From: Streptomyces malachitofuscus
GTDB lineage: Bacteria; Actinomycetota; Actinomycetes; Streptomycetales; Streptomycetaceae
NCBI RefSeq assembly: GCF_014650055.1
Contig: NZ_BMUF01000003.1
Coordinates: 124,001 to 188,000 of the forward strand
Reading direction: 5' to 3'
Length of the DNA stretch: 64,000 bases
The number at the start of each line of letters is the position of its first letter. Position 1 is the first letter of the stretch. Shown piece after piece: positions 51,855 through 60,804 of this stretch. A program made the translations under genes and the position numbers. Below the pieces are notes generated by a model. The model was not told the origin of the DNA, did no database searches, and worked only from the letters and a program-made list of their open reading frames with translations.

Positions 51855-52940
51855 ATGCGCAAGGCATCACTCCGCCGCACCTGCGCGGCCCTCGCCGCCG
51901 TCACCTCGCTCGCCCTGGCCGCCACCGCCTGCGGCGGCACCACCAAGGAGGACGTCAGGAACGAGGGCGGCGGCGCGGCCGCCTCGGCCGGCAAGGCCGA
52001 CCCGGACGCGCCCGTCAAGAAGGGCCTGACCGTCGGCTTCCTGCCCAAGCAGGTCAACAACCCCTACTTCACCACCGCCGACAAGGGCGGCGAGAAGGCC
52101 GTGAAGGAACTGGGCTCCAGCTACAAGGAGGTCGGCCCCTCCAGCGCCACCGACACCGCCGGACAGGTCTCCTACGTCAACACCCTCACCCAGCAGCAGG
52201 TCGACGCCATGGCCGTCTCCGCGCAGGACCCCGGCGCCCTGTGCACCGCGCTCAAGCAGGCCATGAGGAACGGCATCAAGGTCGTCACCTACGACTCCGA
52301 CACCACCGCCGACTGCCGCAACGCCTTCGTCTCGCAGGCCTCCGCCGAGGACCTGGGCCGCACCGAGGTGCAACTGCTCGCCGAACAGATCGACTACAAG
52401 GGCGAGATCGCGATCCTGTCCGCCGCGCAGACCGCGACCAACCAGAACACCTGGATCGAGTTCATGAAGGACGAGCTCACGGATCCCAAGTACAAGGACA
52501 TCAAGCTGGTCAAGGTCGCCTACGGCAACGACGACGCCCAGCAGTCCTTCCAGCAGACCCAGGGCCTGCTCCAGGAGTACCCGAACCTGAAGGGGATCAT
52601 CTCCCCGACCACCGTCGGCATCAAGGCCGCCGCCCAGTACCTGTCCGGCTCCAAGTACAAGGGCAAGGTCAAGCTGACCGGCCTCGGCACCCCCAACGAC
52701 ATGCGCAAGTACGTCAAGAACGGCACCGTCGAGGCGTTCGAGCTCTGGAACCCGGCGAAGCTCGGCGAGCTGGCCGCCCGCACCGCCGTCGCGCTGGCCT
52801 CCGGCCAGATCACCGGCAAGGAGGGCGAGACCTTCGAGGCCGGCCCGATGGGCGAGTACACCATCGGCAAGGACGGGGTGATCAACCTCGGCAAGCCCAC
52901 CGTCTTCAACGCCGAGAACATCGACCAGTTCAACTTCTGA
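51855..52940 (+). CDS. rhaS: Rhamnose ABC importer substrate-binding lipoprotein (RhaS type)
   Basis: A 361-aa periplasmic-binding-protein type 1 lipoprotein. The signal ends with a lipobox at LAATACGG, so Cys26 would be lipidated and the protein tethered to the membrane. The ligand domain begins KKGLTVGFLPKQVNNPYFTT and contains VVTYDSDTTADCRNAFVSQ. It sits right after the permeases and before the mutarotase, matching rhizobial RhaS. TAAGGAA precedes the ATG. Confidence 0.92.
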   Translation: MRKASLRRTCAALAAVTSLALAATACGGTTKEDVRNEGGGAAASAGKADPDAPVKKGLTVGFLPKQVNNPYFTTADKGGEKAVKELGSSYKEVGPSSATDTAGQVSYVNTLTQQQVDAMAVSAQDPGALCTALKQAMRNGIKVVTYDSDTTADCRNAFVSQASAEDLGRTEVQLLAEQIDYKGEIAILSAAQTATNQNTWIEFMKDELTDPKYKDIKLVKVAYGNDDAQQSFQQTQGLLQEYPNLKGIISPTTVGIKAAAQYLSGSKYKGKVKLTGLGTPNDMRKYVKNGTVEAFELWNPAKLGELAARTAVALASGQITGKEGETFEAGPMGEYTIGKDGVINLGKPTVFNAENIDQFNF

Positions 52941-52970
52941 TCCCGGCCGGCCCACGAAGGAGCGGTACTC

Positions 52971-53291
52971 GTGCAACGCGTCTGTTTCCTGCTCAAGGTC
53001 CGCCCGGACCGGATCGCCGAGTACCGCGCACGCCACGCCGCCGTGTGGCCCGAGATGCGCGAGGCGCTCTCGGCCACCGGCTGGCACAACTACTCCCTCT
53101 TCCTGCGCGACGACGGCCTGCTCGTCGGATACCTGGAGACCGAGGACTTCGAGGCGGCGAAGGCCGGCATGGAGGCCACCGAGGTCAACGCCCGCTGGCA
53201 GGCCGAGATGTCCCCCTTCTTCGAGTCCCTCGACGGCGCCCGGCCCGACGAGGCGATGAAACCGCTGACCGAGGTCTTCCACCTCGCCTGA
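52971..53291 (+). CDS. rhaU: RhaU, L-rhamnose mutarotase
   Basis: A 106-aa alpha/beta barrel dimer family protein that interconverts alpha and beta anomers of L-rhamnose. RHAAVWPEMREALSATGWHNYSLF with catalytic His, Trp and Tyr and the RWQAEMSPFFE segment are typical. The GTG start follows GAAGGAG. It assists the isomerase by supplying the proper anomer and lies directly after the transporter. Confidence 0.93.
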   Translation: MQRVCFLLKVRPDRIAEYRARHAAVWPEMREALSATGWHNYSLFLRDDGLLVGYLETEDFEAAKAGMEATEVNARWQAEMSPFFESLDGARPDEAMKPLTEVFHLA

Positions 53292-53305
53292 CGACGGAGC
53301 CCGCG

Positions 53306-54727
53306 ATGAGACGACGCACCCTCCTGGCCGGAGCACTCCTCGGCACCGCGGCCGCCCCCGCCCTCGCTTCGGGCACCGCCCGGGCCGCCGCACCCGGCCC
53401 GTCGGTCACCCGCACCGGCAGCACCACGCTCGACGACCGCGCCCTCTACTTCGTCTCCTACGACGGCCTGGTCAACAACAACGCGTTCCAGAAGAACGGC
53501 CTGCTCACGCACAAGGGCCACCAGTACGCCGTCTGGTACACCGCCGACCGGAACGCCGTCGCCGGCCGCCGCGCCCTCGGCGCGGACACCTGGCACACCG
53601 TGCGGCTCGGTCACACCCTGCGCTACGACGACTCCCACAACGTCATCTGCATGGGCGTCTCGAGGACCGACGGCCGGCTGCACCTGGTGATGGACGCCCA
53701 CAGCGACGGCTTCACCTACGTCAAATCCGTCGCCGGGCTCCTGGACGATCCGGCCGGGCTGAGCTGGACCGCCGGCCGCTTCGGCGCCCCGCAGTCCACG
53801 CTCGACGGCCTCGCCCTCACCTCGCAGTTCACCTACCCGCAGTTCATCGCCACCCCCGAGGGCCGGCTCCAGCTCAGCCACCGGGCCGGCGTCTCCGGCA
53901 ACGGCCGCAACGCGCTCGCCGAGTACGACGGCACCCGGTGGACCGCGCTGGGGGAGTGGAGCTCCTCGACCGGCACCTACACCAGCGAGCACGGCTCCTC
54001 GACCGCCCGCAACATGTACCTGCACGGCATCGACTACGACCGGGCCGGCCGCCTGCACGCCTTCTTCACCTGGCGCGAGCAGAACGGCGCCGTGATGTGC
54101 AGCGGCGGCGGCCTCACCAACCACGACACCGGCTACGTGTACTCCGACGACCGGGGCCGCACCTGGCGCGAGGACGCGGGCACCGTCGTCGGCAGGACCG
54201 GAACCCGTGACCGGGTCTCCGTCACCGACGCCGGACTGGTGGTCGACCCGCTGAACCCGGACCACTCCCTGATGAACCAGGAGAGCCAGTCCACCGACTC
54301 CGCCGGCCGGCCGCACGCGATCATCTCCTACGTCCCCGGCCGCTTCGGCCGGTGCACGACGGGCTACGTCGCCGACCGCACCGCGCACGGCCGCGCCTTC
54401 CACGTCCGCCGGACCGCCGCCGGCTGGCGGAAGACGGAGATTCCCGTCCCTCTGAACTCCAGCCAACGCACCAAGCTGGTCCTGGACCGGTACGACAACG
54501 CCTACGCCGTCCTCCCCTACGGCCGTGTCGCCGGCGCCTCCGCCGCCTCGGGACACACCGACTGGCGGCTGCTGTACGACGGCGGCGGACTGAACGCCTT
54601 CGGCGAGGTGGTGATCGACGAGACCCGCGTGGCCCAGGACGGGGTCCTGTCGTTCATGTACCAGGAGAAGTCCACCGGTACGACACCCTCGCCGCTGCAC
54701 GTCGTCGACTTCCGACTGCCCGCCTGA
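53306..54727 (+). CDS. Tat-exported BNR-repeat (seven-bladed propeller) protein, candidate rhamnose-glucuronate lyase or rhamnosidase
   Basis: A 473-aa secreted protein. The N-terminus MRRRTLLAGALLGTAAAPALASG has a twin-arginine signal. The mature part matches BNR_4-type propellers, with repeated Asp-box-like strings such as YSDDRGRTWREDAG. Relatives include PL24/PL25 ulvan lyases and propeller enzymes that remove L-rhamnose from glucuronic acid (PL27/PL42-like, GH145). Its place directly after the rhamnose importer and mutarotase suggests it releases the rhamnose oligosaccharide or rhamnose taken up by the importer; this is an inference. No alpha-rhamnosidase gene (GH78/GH106) lies near. Confidence 0.75.
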   Translation: MRRRTLLAGALLGTAAAPALASGTARAAAPGPSVTRTGSTTLDDRALYFVSYDGLVNNNAFQKNGLLTHKGHQYAVWYTADRNAVAGRRALGADTWHTVRLGHTLRYDDSHNVICMGVSRTDGRLHLVMDAHSDGFTYVKSVAGLLDDPAGLSWTAGRFGAPQSTLDGLALTSQFTYPQFIATPEGRLQLSHRAGVSGNGRNALAEYDGTRWTALGEWSSSTGTYTSEHGSSTARNMYLHGIDYDRAGRLHAFFTWREQNGAVMCSGGGLTNHDTGYVYSDDRGRTWREDAGTVVGRTGTRDRVSVTDAGLVVDPLNPDHSLMNQESQSTDSAGRPHAIISYVPGRFGRCTTGYVADRTAHGRAFHVRRTAAGWRKTEIPVPLNSSQRTKLVLDRYDNAYAVLPYGRVAGASAASGHTDWRLLYDGGGLNAFGEVVIDETRVAQDGVLSFMYQEKSTGTTPSPLHVVDFRLPA

Positions 54728-54808
54728 CCGCGACCGTTCCGGGGCGGGCGTGCGGGTAGTGTGATGGCCCGCCGCGCCGCCCCCCGTCTCCCTGGAGGTC
54801 CCAGCCCG

Positions 54809-55834
54809 ATGGCCCAGTCGGTGGGTATCAAGGACGTCGCCCGCGTCGCCGGAGTCTCCGTCGGCACGGTCTCCAACGTGATCAACCGCCCGGACACGGT
54901 CGCCGTGGAGACCCGGGCCCGGGTGCAGTCCGCCATAGACCGGCTCGGCTACGTCCGCAGCGAGTCCGCCCGTCAGCTGCGCGCCGGCCGCAGCCGCATC
55001 ATGGGCCTGCTCGTCCTCGACATGGGCAACCCGTTCTTCGTCGACGTCGCGCGGGGCGCCGAGCGCGCCGCACGGAAGGCCGGGCTCGGCGTGATGGTCT
55101 GCAACAGCGCCCAGGACGCGGGCGAGGAGGCCGAATACCTTTCCCTCTTCGCCGAACAGCGCGTGCGGGGCGTGCTGCTCACCCCGGCGGACGCCACCGG
55201 CCGCAACATCGAGGCGTTCCGGCGGCACGGCATCCCCTTCGTGCTGGTCGACCGGGTCGCCGAGGGCACCACCGAGTGCTCGGTTTCCGTGGACGACGTG
55301 GCGGGCGGCGCGCTGGCCGTGCGGCACCTGGTGGAGGCCGGGCACCGCTCCATCGCGTACGTCAGCGGCCCGCCCGGGCTGAACCAGGTCCGCGACCGCC
55401 GCACCGGCGCCCTCAACGCCCTCGCCGAGGCCGGCCTCGGTCCGGACCGGCTGCGCGAGCTGCCCACCGAGCGGCTCGACGTGGCCGCAGGACGCGACGC
55501 GGGCGCCCGGCTCCTCGGACTCGCCGAACGCCCCACCGCCGTGTTCTGCGCCAACGACCTGCTCGCCCTCGGCGTCCTCCAGGCGATGTACGCGGCCGGG
55601 GTCGGGGTTCCCGACGACCTGGCGATCGTCGGTTACGACGACATCGAGTTCGCCGCCGCGGCGGCCGTTCCGCTCACCTCGGTGCGCCAGCCCGCCGTCG
55701 CCATGGGCACGCTGGCGGCCGAGCTGCTGCTGGAGGAGACCGAGGGCGTCGGCACCGAGCAGCCCCATGAGCACCGCCGGGTCGTCCTCCGCCCGGAACT
55801 GGTGGTCCGGCGCTCCAGCCTCTCGGCCCGCTGA
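54809..55834 (+). CDS. LacI family regulator, probable rhamnose repressor
   Basis: A 341-aa LacI protein: HTH VGIKDVARVAGVSVGTVSNVIN at residues 5-26 (shown in part), hinge RSESARQLRAGRS, and a sugar-binding domain starting IMGLLVLDMGNPFF. CLEAR family C-terminal strings are FCANDLLALGVLQAM and LTSVRQP. ATG 54809 is selected because CTGGAGG lies upstream; an earlier in-frame GTG/ATG pair has none. It ends the plus-strand rhamnose gene run and probably binds the paired TGAAAC sites. Confidence 0.9.
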   Translation: MAQSVGIKDVARVAGVSVGTVSNVINRPDTVAVETRARVQSAIDRLGYVRSESARQLRAGRSRIMGLLVLDMGNPFFVDVARGAERAARKAGLGVMVCNSAQDAGEEAEYLSLFAEQRVRGVLLTPADATGRNIEAFRRHGIPFVLVDRVAEGTTECSVSVDDVAGGALAVRHLVEAGHRSIAYVSGPPGLNQVRDRRTGALNALAEAGLGPDRLRELPTERLDVAAGRDAGARLLGLAERPTAVFCANDLLALGVLQAMYAAGVGVPDDLAIVGYDDIEFAAAAAVPLTSVRQPAVAMGTLAAELLLEETEGVGTEQPHEHRRVVLRPELVVRRSSLSAR

Positions 55835-55935
55835 CGGCCATTCAGCAAGATTTTCATGATCCCGGGCTCGTTGGCCGGAGGAACATGTGTTGAACTGGGG
55901 CACGGTCCGACAATCCGTTCGTCCCGGGAGTCCCG

Positions 55936-57237
55936 TTGACCGTCAGCTACCGCCAGCCCGGCGTGGTCCTCACCGACCACCGCTTCACCGTGCCCCTCGA
56001 CCACGACGACCCCTCGGGGGAGACGATCGAGCTGTACGCGCGTGAGGTCGTCGCCAGCGACAAGGCCGGGCGGGACCTGCCCTGGCTGCTCTACCTCCAG
56101 GGCGGCCCGGGCTTCGGGGCGAACCGTTTCATCGGGAAGCCGGCCTGGCTCGGCCGCGCCCTCGAGGACTACCGCGTCCTGCTCCTCGACCAGCGGGGCA
56201 CCGGCCACTCCACCCCCGCTAACCGGCAGACGCTCCCGCTGCGCGGCGGCCCCGCCGCGCAGGCCGACTACCTCACCCGCTTCCGCGCCGACTCCATCGT
56301 GCGCGACTGCGAGGCCATCCGGCCCCGGGTGACCGGCGGCGCCCCCTGGACCGTGCTCGGCCAGAGCTTCGGCGGCTTCTGCACCGTCGCGTATCTGTCC
56401 ATGGCCCCCGAGGGACTGGACACCGCGCTCATCACCGGCGGTCTGCCGTCCCTGGACGCCCACGCCGACGACGTCTACCGGGCCGCCTACCCGCGCGTCG
56501 AACGCAAGGTCGCCGCCCACTACGCCCGCTACCCGCAGGACGTCGAGCGCGCCCGCCGCATCGCGGACCACCTGCTCACCCACGACATCGTCCTCCCGAA
56601 CGGCTACCGCTTCACCGTCGAGGCGTTCCAGTCCCTCGGCATGATGCTCGGCAGCGGCGAGGGCAGCCACCGGCTGCACCACCTCCTGGAGGACGCCTTC
56701 GTGCCGGCCCCGGGCGGCCCCGAGCTCTCCGACGCCTTCCTGGAGCAGGTCCAGGGCCTGCTGTCGTTCGCCGGCCACCCGCTGTACGCGCTCGTCCACG
56801 AGGCGATCTACGGCCAGGACGCCCGGCCCACCGCCTGGTCCGCCGAACGCGTGCGGGCCGAGTTCCCGCGGTTCGACGCGGCCAAGACGCTCGCCGGCGA
56901 CGAGCCGCTGCTGTTCACCGGCGAGACCATTCACCCCTGGATGTTCGACTGCGACCCCGCGCTGCGTCCCCTGCGCGAGACCGCCGAACTGCTTGCCGCA
57001 CGCACCGACTGGACGCCCCTGTACGACCCCGCGCGCCTCGCCGTCAACGAGGTCCCGGCCGCGGCGGCGGTCTACCACGACGACATGTACGTCCACACGC
57101 CCCACTCCCTCGAGACCGCCCGGGCCGTCCGCGGCCTGCGCACCTGGGTCACCGACGAGTTCGAGCACGACGGGGTCCGGGCCGGCGGTCCCCGCGTCCT
57201 GGACCGGCTGCTCGCCCTGGCGCGCGACGAGGCGTGA
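55936..57237 (+). CDS. Proline iminopeptidase-like alpha/beta hydrolase
   Basis: A 433-aa S33 family peptidase. The oxyanion region LLYLQGGPGFGANRF, the DQRGTGHST segment and the nucleophile elbow LGQSFGGFCTVAY (Ser in GQSFGG) fit prolyl aminopeptidases of the actinobacterial type, with a helical cap between. It removes N-terminal proline from peptides. The start is TTG 55936 with CGGGAG just upstream; no ATG or GTG nearby gives a better position. No signal peptide. Confidence 0.9.
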   Translation: MTVSYRQPGVVLTDHRFTVPLDHDDPSGETIELYAREVVASDKAGRDLPWLLYLQGGPGFGANRFIGKPAWLGRALEDYRVLLLDQRGTGHSTPANRQTLPLRGGPAAQADYLTRFRADSIVRDCEAIRPRVTGGAPWTVLGQSFGGFCTVAYLSMAPEGLDTALITGGLPSLDAHADDVYRAAYPRVERKVAAHYARYPQDVERARRIADHLLTHDIVLPNGYRFTVEAFQSLGMMLGSGEGSHRLHHLLEDAFVPAPGGPELSDAFLEQVQGLLSFAGHPLYALVHEAIYGQDARPTAWSAERVRAEFPRFDAAKTLAGDEPLLFTGETIHPWMFDCDPALRPLRETAELLAARTDWTPLYDPARLAVNEVPAAAAVYHDDMYVHTPHSLETARAVRGLRTWVTDEFEHDGVRAGGPRVLDRLLALARDEA

Positions 57238-57282
57238 CGCGGACCCCGCCGCGCCGTCGGTGCGGCGGGTTAGTCTTCCGGC

Positions 57283-58026
57283 ATGACCGAGCCGACGATC
57301 AGTCAACTCCAGCCCATGCCCGACGACTGGCAGCGCGCCCTGGCCGTGGTCGCCCACCCCGACGACCTCGAGTACGGCTGCGCGGCGGCGATCGCCTCCT
57401 GGACCGACGCCGGCCGTGAGGTCTCCTACGTACTGGCGACCCGCGGCGAGGCGGGCATCGACACCCTGGAGCCGGCGAAGTGCGGCCCGCTCAGGGAGCG
57501 GGAGCAGCGGGCGAGCGCGGCCGTCGTCGGCGTGTCGGAGGTCGGCTTCCTCGACCACGCGGACGGGGTCGTCGAGTACGGCCCCGCACTGCGCCGGGAC
57601 ATCGCCGCCGCCGTCCGCCGGTACCGGCCGGAACTGGTGATCACCCTGAACCACCGGGACACCTGGGGCGGCACGTACTGGAACACCCCCGACCACGTGG
57701 CGGTCGGCCGGGCGACGCTCGACGCGGCCGGTGACGCCGGCAACCGCTGGATCTTCCCGGAGCTGATCGAGCAGGGCCTCGAACCCTGGAACGGCGTCCG
57801 CTGGGTGGCGGTCGCCGGTTCGAACGCGCCGACGCACGCCGTGGACGCGACCGACGGACTGGAGCGTGCGGTGCGCTCCCTGCTCGAACACCGCACCTAC
57901 ATCGAGGCGTTGACCGACGAGGACCCGGAGGCGTACGCCCGCGGCCTGCTGACCGGGTTCGCCGAGGAGACGGGCAAGCGGTTCGGCAACCGCCCCGCGG
58001 TCGCGTTCGAGTTGTTCCCCCGATGA
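57283..58026 (+). CDS. PIG-L family deacetylase
   Basis: A 247-aa zinc-dependent N-acetylglucosaminyl deacetylase family protein, related to MshB and Mca. The zinc motif is AVVAHPDDLEYG (His25, Asp28) and the third ligand lies in TPDHVAVG. Such proteins deacetylate GlcNAc conjugates or cleave mycothiol conjugates. The stop overlaps the ECF41 sigma start as ATGA, so the two are coupled. The precise substrate is not evident. Confidence 0.9.
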   Translation: MTEPTISQLQPMPDDWQRALAVVAHPDDLEYGCAAAIASWTDAGREVSYVLATRGEAGIDTLEPAKCGPLREREQRASAAVVGVSEVGFLDHADGVVEYGPALRRDIAAAVRRYRPELVITLNHRDTWGGTYWNTPDHVAVGRATLDAAGDAGNRWIFPELIEQGLEPWNGVRWVAVAGSNAPTHAVDATDGLERAVRSLLEHRTYIEALTDEDPEAYARGLLTGFAEETGKRFGNRPAVAFELFPR

Positions 58027-58922
58027 CCCCCGTGGGTGAGGACAAGGAACTCCTGGCGCGGAGTTTCGAGGAGCACCGCGGCCATCTCAAGGCGGTCGCC
58101 TACCGCATGCTCGGCTCACTCGCCGAGGCGGAGGACGCCGTCCAGGAGGCATGGCTGCGACTGGGCCGCACGGACACCGCCGGCATCGACAACCTCGGCG
58201 GCTGGCTGACCACGGTGACCGGCCGGATCTGCCTGGACATGCTGCGTTCGCGCACCGCGCGCCGCGAGCAGCCGATGGACGAGACCTTCGTCCCGGACCC
58301 GGTGATCAGACCCGTCCCGCAGACGGACCCGGAACAGGAGGCGCTGCACGCCGACTCGGTGGGCGTGGCGCTGCTGGTCGTCCTGGAGAAGCTGGAGCCC
58401 GACGAACGGCTGGCGTTCGTCCTCCACGACATGTTCGCCGTGCCGTTCGACGACATCGCCCCGGTCGTGGAGCGCAGTTCCGCCGCGACCCGGCAGCTGG
58501 CCAGCCGGGCCCGCCGCCGGGTGCGCGACACGACGCCTCCGTCCGAGCCCGACCTCGGCCGGCAGCGGCAGGTCCTCGACGCCTTCATGGCCGCCGCACG
58601 CGGCGGTGACTTCGAGGCGCTGGTCGCCGTCCTGCACCCGGACGTGGTGCTGCGGGCCGACGCGGGCGCGCTGGTCCGCGGCGTGGCCGGATCCAAGGTT
58701 CTCCAGGGCGCGAAGCCGGTGGCCGAGTCGGCGATGCTGTTCTCCCGCTACACCGCCGCGGGCCAGATCGCCCTGGTCAACGACTCCCTCGGCCTGCTCA
58801 GCGTGGTGGACGGCCGCATCCAGTCGGTCATGTCCGTCACCATCACCGGCAACCGCATCACCGGCATGTACATCCTCGCCGACCCAACCCGCCTCCAACA
58901 CCTGCACCTTCCGGAGGACTAA
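58023..58922 (+). CDS. ECF41 group sigma factor with SnoaL-like C-terminal domain
   Basis: A 299-aa sigma factor. Region 2 spans residues about 10-75 (RMLGSLAEAEDAVQEAWLRL), region 4 about 115-165, and a fused SnoaL-like domain of about 115 residues follows (FMAAARGGDFEALVAVLHPDVVLRAD). ECF41 proteins use this C-terminal domain instead of an anti-sigma factor. Most are paired with a carboxymuconolactone decarboxylase or oxidoreductase gene; here the partner is a PIG-L deacetylase gene with an ATGA overlap. No ECF41-type promoter was recognised upstream. Confidence 0.92.
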   Translation: MTPVGEDKELLARSFEEHRGHLKAVAYRMLGSLAEAEDAVQEAWLRLGRTDTAGIDNLGGWLTTVTGRICLDMLRSRTARREQPMDETFVPDPVIRPVPQTDPEQEALHADSVGVALLVVLEKLEPDERLAFVLHDMFAVPFDDIAPVVERSSAATRQLASRARRRVRDTTPPSEPDLGRQRQVLDAFMAAARGGDFEALVAVLHPDVVLRADAGALVRGVAGSKVLQGAKPVAESAMLFSRYTAAGQIALVNDSLGLLSVVDGRIQSVMSVTITGNRITGMYILADPTRLQHLHLPED

Positions 58923-59211
58923 CCCACCCCGCCGCCCCGGCGGGGCCCAGCCACCGCCGACCACGGCCACCCGCGCGCCCCGCCCCCGCGGGCGGCCCCA
59001 CTCCCACGCCCTGCCCCGCTCCCGCGGGCGGCCCCACTCCCACGCCCTGCCCCGCTCCCACGCCCCGCCCCGCCCCCGCGGGCAGTCGTGCCGCTGGGGC
59101 GGCACGGGTGGGCGCGACGGCACCCCGCATGCGCCGGGCTGGGCAAACATCCCCCGGCACACACCGACGCGGGGCACTCCGTCGGCGCCGGGTTGCGTAC
59201 AGCACCCCCGG
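58923..59211. repeat. 36-bp tandem duplication in a GC-rich convergent spacer
   Basis: The 36-bp unit beginning CGCGGGCGGCCCCACTCCCA starts at 58987 and again at 59023, with a third imperfect part to about 59085. The spacer lies between the convergent sigma factor and P450 genes and is very C-rich on the plus strand. No gene supported. Confidence 0.75.
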
Positions 59212-60696
59212 TCACACCGGCTGAGCCGGACTCGGGCCCCCGGCACCCCCACCCCGCCGCTCCGGCCACAACCGCAACCCCTCCGGCATCAGCGTCAGCC
59301 GCTCCGTCACCCGCAGCCGATACCCGGGGTCCGGCCGCAACTCGTACCGCCGCAGCAACAACCCCAGCACCAACGTCGCCTCGTGCAGCGCGAACTGCCG
59401 CCCGATACAAGCCCGCGCCCCCGTCCCGAACGGCTTGAACACATGCGGTGCCCGCCCCCGCACCGCCCGCGCGTCGAAGCGATCCGGATCGAACCGCTCG
59501 GCGTCGTCGCCCCACACCGAGGGGTCCCGGTGCAGCATCGGGGTGAGCACCAGCGTCCACGCACCCCGACGCATCGGATGCTCCCCCGCCAGCACCGTGT
59601 CCGCGCGGGCCTCCCGCGCGAAGGCCGGCGCCGTCGGCCACAGCCGCAGCGACTCGTCCAGCACCCGCCGGACGTAGCGCAGCTTGGCGACCTGCTCGTA
59701 CCCGGGAGCCGCCGTGTCGCCCCAGACACGGTCCACCTCCGCGCGGGCGCGGGCCGCCACCTCGGGCTCGCGCGCGAGGTAGTGCAGGGCGAACGACAGC
59801 GCGCCCGAGGTGGTCTCGTGACCGGCCACCAGGAAGGTGATGACCTGCCGGCGGACGTTCTCCGCCGACAGCCGCTCCCCGGTCTCGGGGTGCGCGGTGT
59901 CCAGCATCCGGTCCAGCAGATCCCCGCTCCCACCCCCGCCCCCACCCGCCCGCCGCACCCGGATCACCTCGTCCACGATCCGGTTGAGCCGCCCGATATC
60001 CGCCGCGTTGCGCCGGCTCGCCCGGCGCAGCAGCACCGGGGCCAGCGGCCCGGGAACGCTGTTCAGCCGCTGGGCGTACGTGAGCGTGCCGACCATCGCC
60101 GTGACGAACGGGTGCGGGCGCGCCCGCTCGAAGGACCCGAAGTCGTGCCCGAACCCGGTCCGCGCGATGGTCTCCAGCGTCAGCTTGGTCATGTCCCCGG
60201 GCACGTCCACCGCCCGGCCCCCGGCCGCCGCGCGGTCCCAGTGGTCCGTGAGACGCTCCGCCACCGCCAGCATCATCGGGTGGTAACCGGCCATGGCCTC
60301 ACGGCTGAACCCGGGAGCGAGCACATCGTGCGCCAACTGCCAGTTCGGCTCGTGGTTGTACGCGGTGAACAGCCCGTCGCCCGCGACCGGCCGCAGATTG
60401 GCGACGCCCAGCCCGACGTGCTTGGCGAACCGCGACTCGTCGGCCAGGTCCGCCACCAGCTCCGCGCCCCAGGTGAACACGAACTCCTTGCCGAACGCGT
60501 TGCGCCGGAAGATCGGCCCCAGCCGGCGGGCGTACTTCAGGGAGTCCTGGAGCGGCGTGCGTCTGCTCGCGCCGAGGATGTCGCCGGCCAGCGGCACGCG
60601 GTAGGGCGGGTGCGGGATGCGGTGCAGCGCGGGCCAGCCCTGTTCCGCGCTGCGGAACCCCTTCGGCAGTCCCGTCCGTGTCGTCGTCTCCGCCAT
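59212..60696 (-). CDS. Cytochrome P450 (CYP102-like haem domain, no fused reductase)
   Basis: A 494-aa P450 whose haem motif FGTGARACIGRQFALHEATL (Cys430) and I-helix AGHETTSGALSFALHYL resemble the haem part of CYP102 fatty-acid hydroxylases; ESLRLWP is the ExxR helix. There is no attached flavin reductase, and no ferredoxin gene adjoins, so redox partners come from elsewhere. It is divergent from a TetR gene with a shared inverted-repeat operator, suggesting induction by its substrate, possibly a fatty acid or xenobiotic. Confidence 0.92.
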   Translation of the reverse strand: MAETTTRTGLPKGFRSAEQGWPALHRIPHPPYRVPLAGDILGASRRTPLQDSLKYARRLGPIFRRNAFGKEFVFTWGAELVADLADESRFAKHVGLGVANLRPVAGDGLFTAYNHEPNWQLAHDVLAPGFSREAMAGYHPMMLAVAERLTDHWDRAAAGGRAVDVPGDMTKLTLETIARTGFGHDFGSFERARPHPFVTAMVGTLTYAQRLNSVPGPLAPVLLRRASRRNAADIGRLNRIVDEVIRVRRAGGGGGGSGDLLDRMLDTAHPETGERLSAENVRRQVITFLVAGHETTSGALSFALHYLAREPEVAARARAEVDRVWGDTAAPGYEQVAKLRYVRRVLDESLRLWPTAPAFAREARADTVLAGEHPMRRGAWTLVLTPMLHRDPSVWGDDAERFDPDRFDARAVRGRAPHVFKPFGTGARACIGRQFALHEATLVLGLLLRRYELRPDPGYRLRVTERLTLMPEGLRLWPERRGGGAGGPSPAQPV

Positions 60697-60745
60697 GACG
60701 CGATCTCCTTCGACCCGGCGAGCGAGTGCGACGTGTTGTACGCGA

Positions 60746-60782
60746 GTTCAATAACGCGGTCAGTCTGGTCCGGTTGTTGAAC
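60746..60782. promoter_or_regulatory. Inverted-repeat operator between P450 and TetR genes
   Basis: GTTCAATAAC at 60746-60755 and GTTGTTGAAC at 60773-60782 are inverted copies matching at 9 of 10 positions, with 17 bp between. It sits 50 bp upstream of the P450 start and 23 bp upstream of the TetR start, suited to control both. Confidence 0.75.
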
Positions 60783-60804
60783 CGGCGTCAAGTAAAGTGC
60801 GGGG

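Noticed and set aside
53090..55903. Open frame of over 900 codons on the minus strand opposite the BNR and LacI genes
   Set aside because: Antisense shadow of two genes with clear families; no motif was seen in the translation.
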